Source: Actinomycetes bacterium
GTDB lineage: Bacteria > Actinomycetota > Acidimicrobiia > Acidimicrobiales > Acidimicrobiaceae
Length of the DNA stretch: 6,529 bases
Direction: 5' to 3'
NCBI GenBank assembly: GCA_021785315.1
Contig: JAJYFX010000110.1
Coordinates: 1-6,529, forward strand
The notes beneath the pieces are model-generated. The model was not told where the DNA came from. It made no database searches and saw nothing but the letters and a program-made list of their open reading frames with translations. How positions within the stretch are numbered: position 1 is the first letter of the stretch; each line of letters starts with the position of its first letter. The position numbers and the translations under genes were made by a program. Positions 6,430 through 6,529 of this stretch are shown here, piece after piece.

Positions 6430-6507
6430 TTAGTCGTCGTTATCGATGGCCCTGTAGCCTCCCTCGTACCTGAACTCGAGCGTAAACCTTCTTCTGGTTA
6501 CTCCCAT
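6430..6507 (-). pseudogene. Truncated IS3-type transposase OrfA start (remnant)
   Basis: On the minus strand an ATG at 6507 opens a 25-codon frame that begins MGVTRRRFTLEFR and ends AIDNDD before TAA. The opening resembles the N-terminus of IS3-family OrfA proteins, typically M-x-x-R-R-R-F/Y-T-x-E-F-K/R followed by a run such as EAVRLV. The likeness is lost after about residue 15, and the helix-turn-helix expected further on is absent. An A/G-rich sequence (AAAGGGA) lies about ten bases before the ATG. The best reading is the 5' scrap of an insertion sequence whose rest was deleted or replaced. The match rests on about 12 residues recalled from the family, so a chance ORF is possible. Confidence 0.4.
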
Positions 6508-6529
6508 GTTTAACATCCCTTTCGTCGCC

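Overview
The window comes from a bacterial chromosome with a G+C content that looks close to one half. An actinobacterium is plausible. The Ser/Thr/Ala-rich linker behind the lipoprotein cysteine and the AGxG/ASRRV style of the RimJ-like acetyltransferase both fit, and mid-GC Acidimicrobiia would be one candidate group. This placement is an inference with modest confidence.

Layout, left to right. (1) The 3' part of a RimJ-like GNAT N-acetyltransferase on the + strand (2-568); its start lies outside the window. (2) A strong hairpin (584-621) between convergent genes. (3) A complete 586-residue thiamine-diphosphate (ThDP) enzyme of the acetolactate synthase/benzoylformate decarboxylase type on the - strand (633-2393). 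(4) A gene-poor, locally AT-rich divergent intergenic region of about 620 bases (2394-3014). It holds a likely sigma70-type promoter for the rightward genes, a tandem repeat overlapping that promoter, and several small dyads. (5) A TctC-family substrate-binding lipoprotein (3015-4136). (6) A 708-residue membrane protein (4180-6306) made of a full TctA domain with a TctB-like domain fused to its C-terminus. (7) A hairpin that probably ends the operon (6359-6404). (8) A 25-codon leftward ORF resembling the start of an IS3-type transposase OrfA, apparently a truncated mobile-element remnant (6430-6507).

How the genes work together. TctC and the TctA-TctB fusion supply all three parts of a tripartite tricarboxylate transporter (TTT) from two genes: an extracytoplasmic binding protein that captures a carboxylate, and a membrane permease that imports it. 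The divergent ThDP enzyme would be well placed to cleave or decarboxylate an imported 2-oxo acid or related carboxylate in the cytoplasm. The substrate cannot be read from the sequence. The acetyltransferase and the transposase remnant look unrelated to this module.

The most notable points are the TctA-TctB fusion, the uptake-plus-ThDP-enzyme pairing, the PDG variant of the ThDP/Mg motif, and the repeat layout at the tctC promoter. I found no CRISPR array, tRNA gene or intact mobile element.
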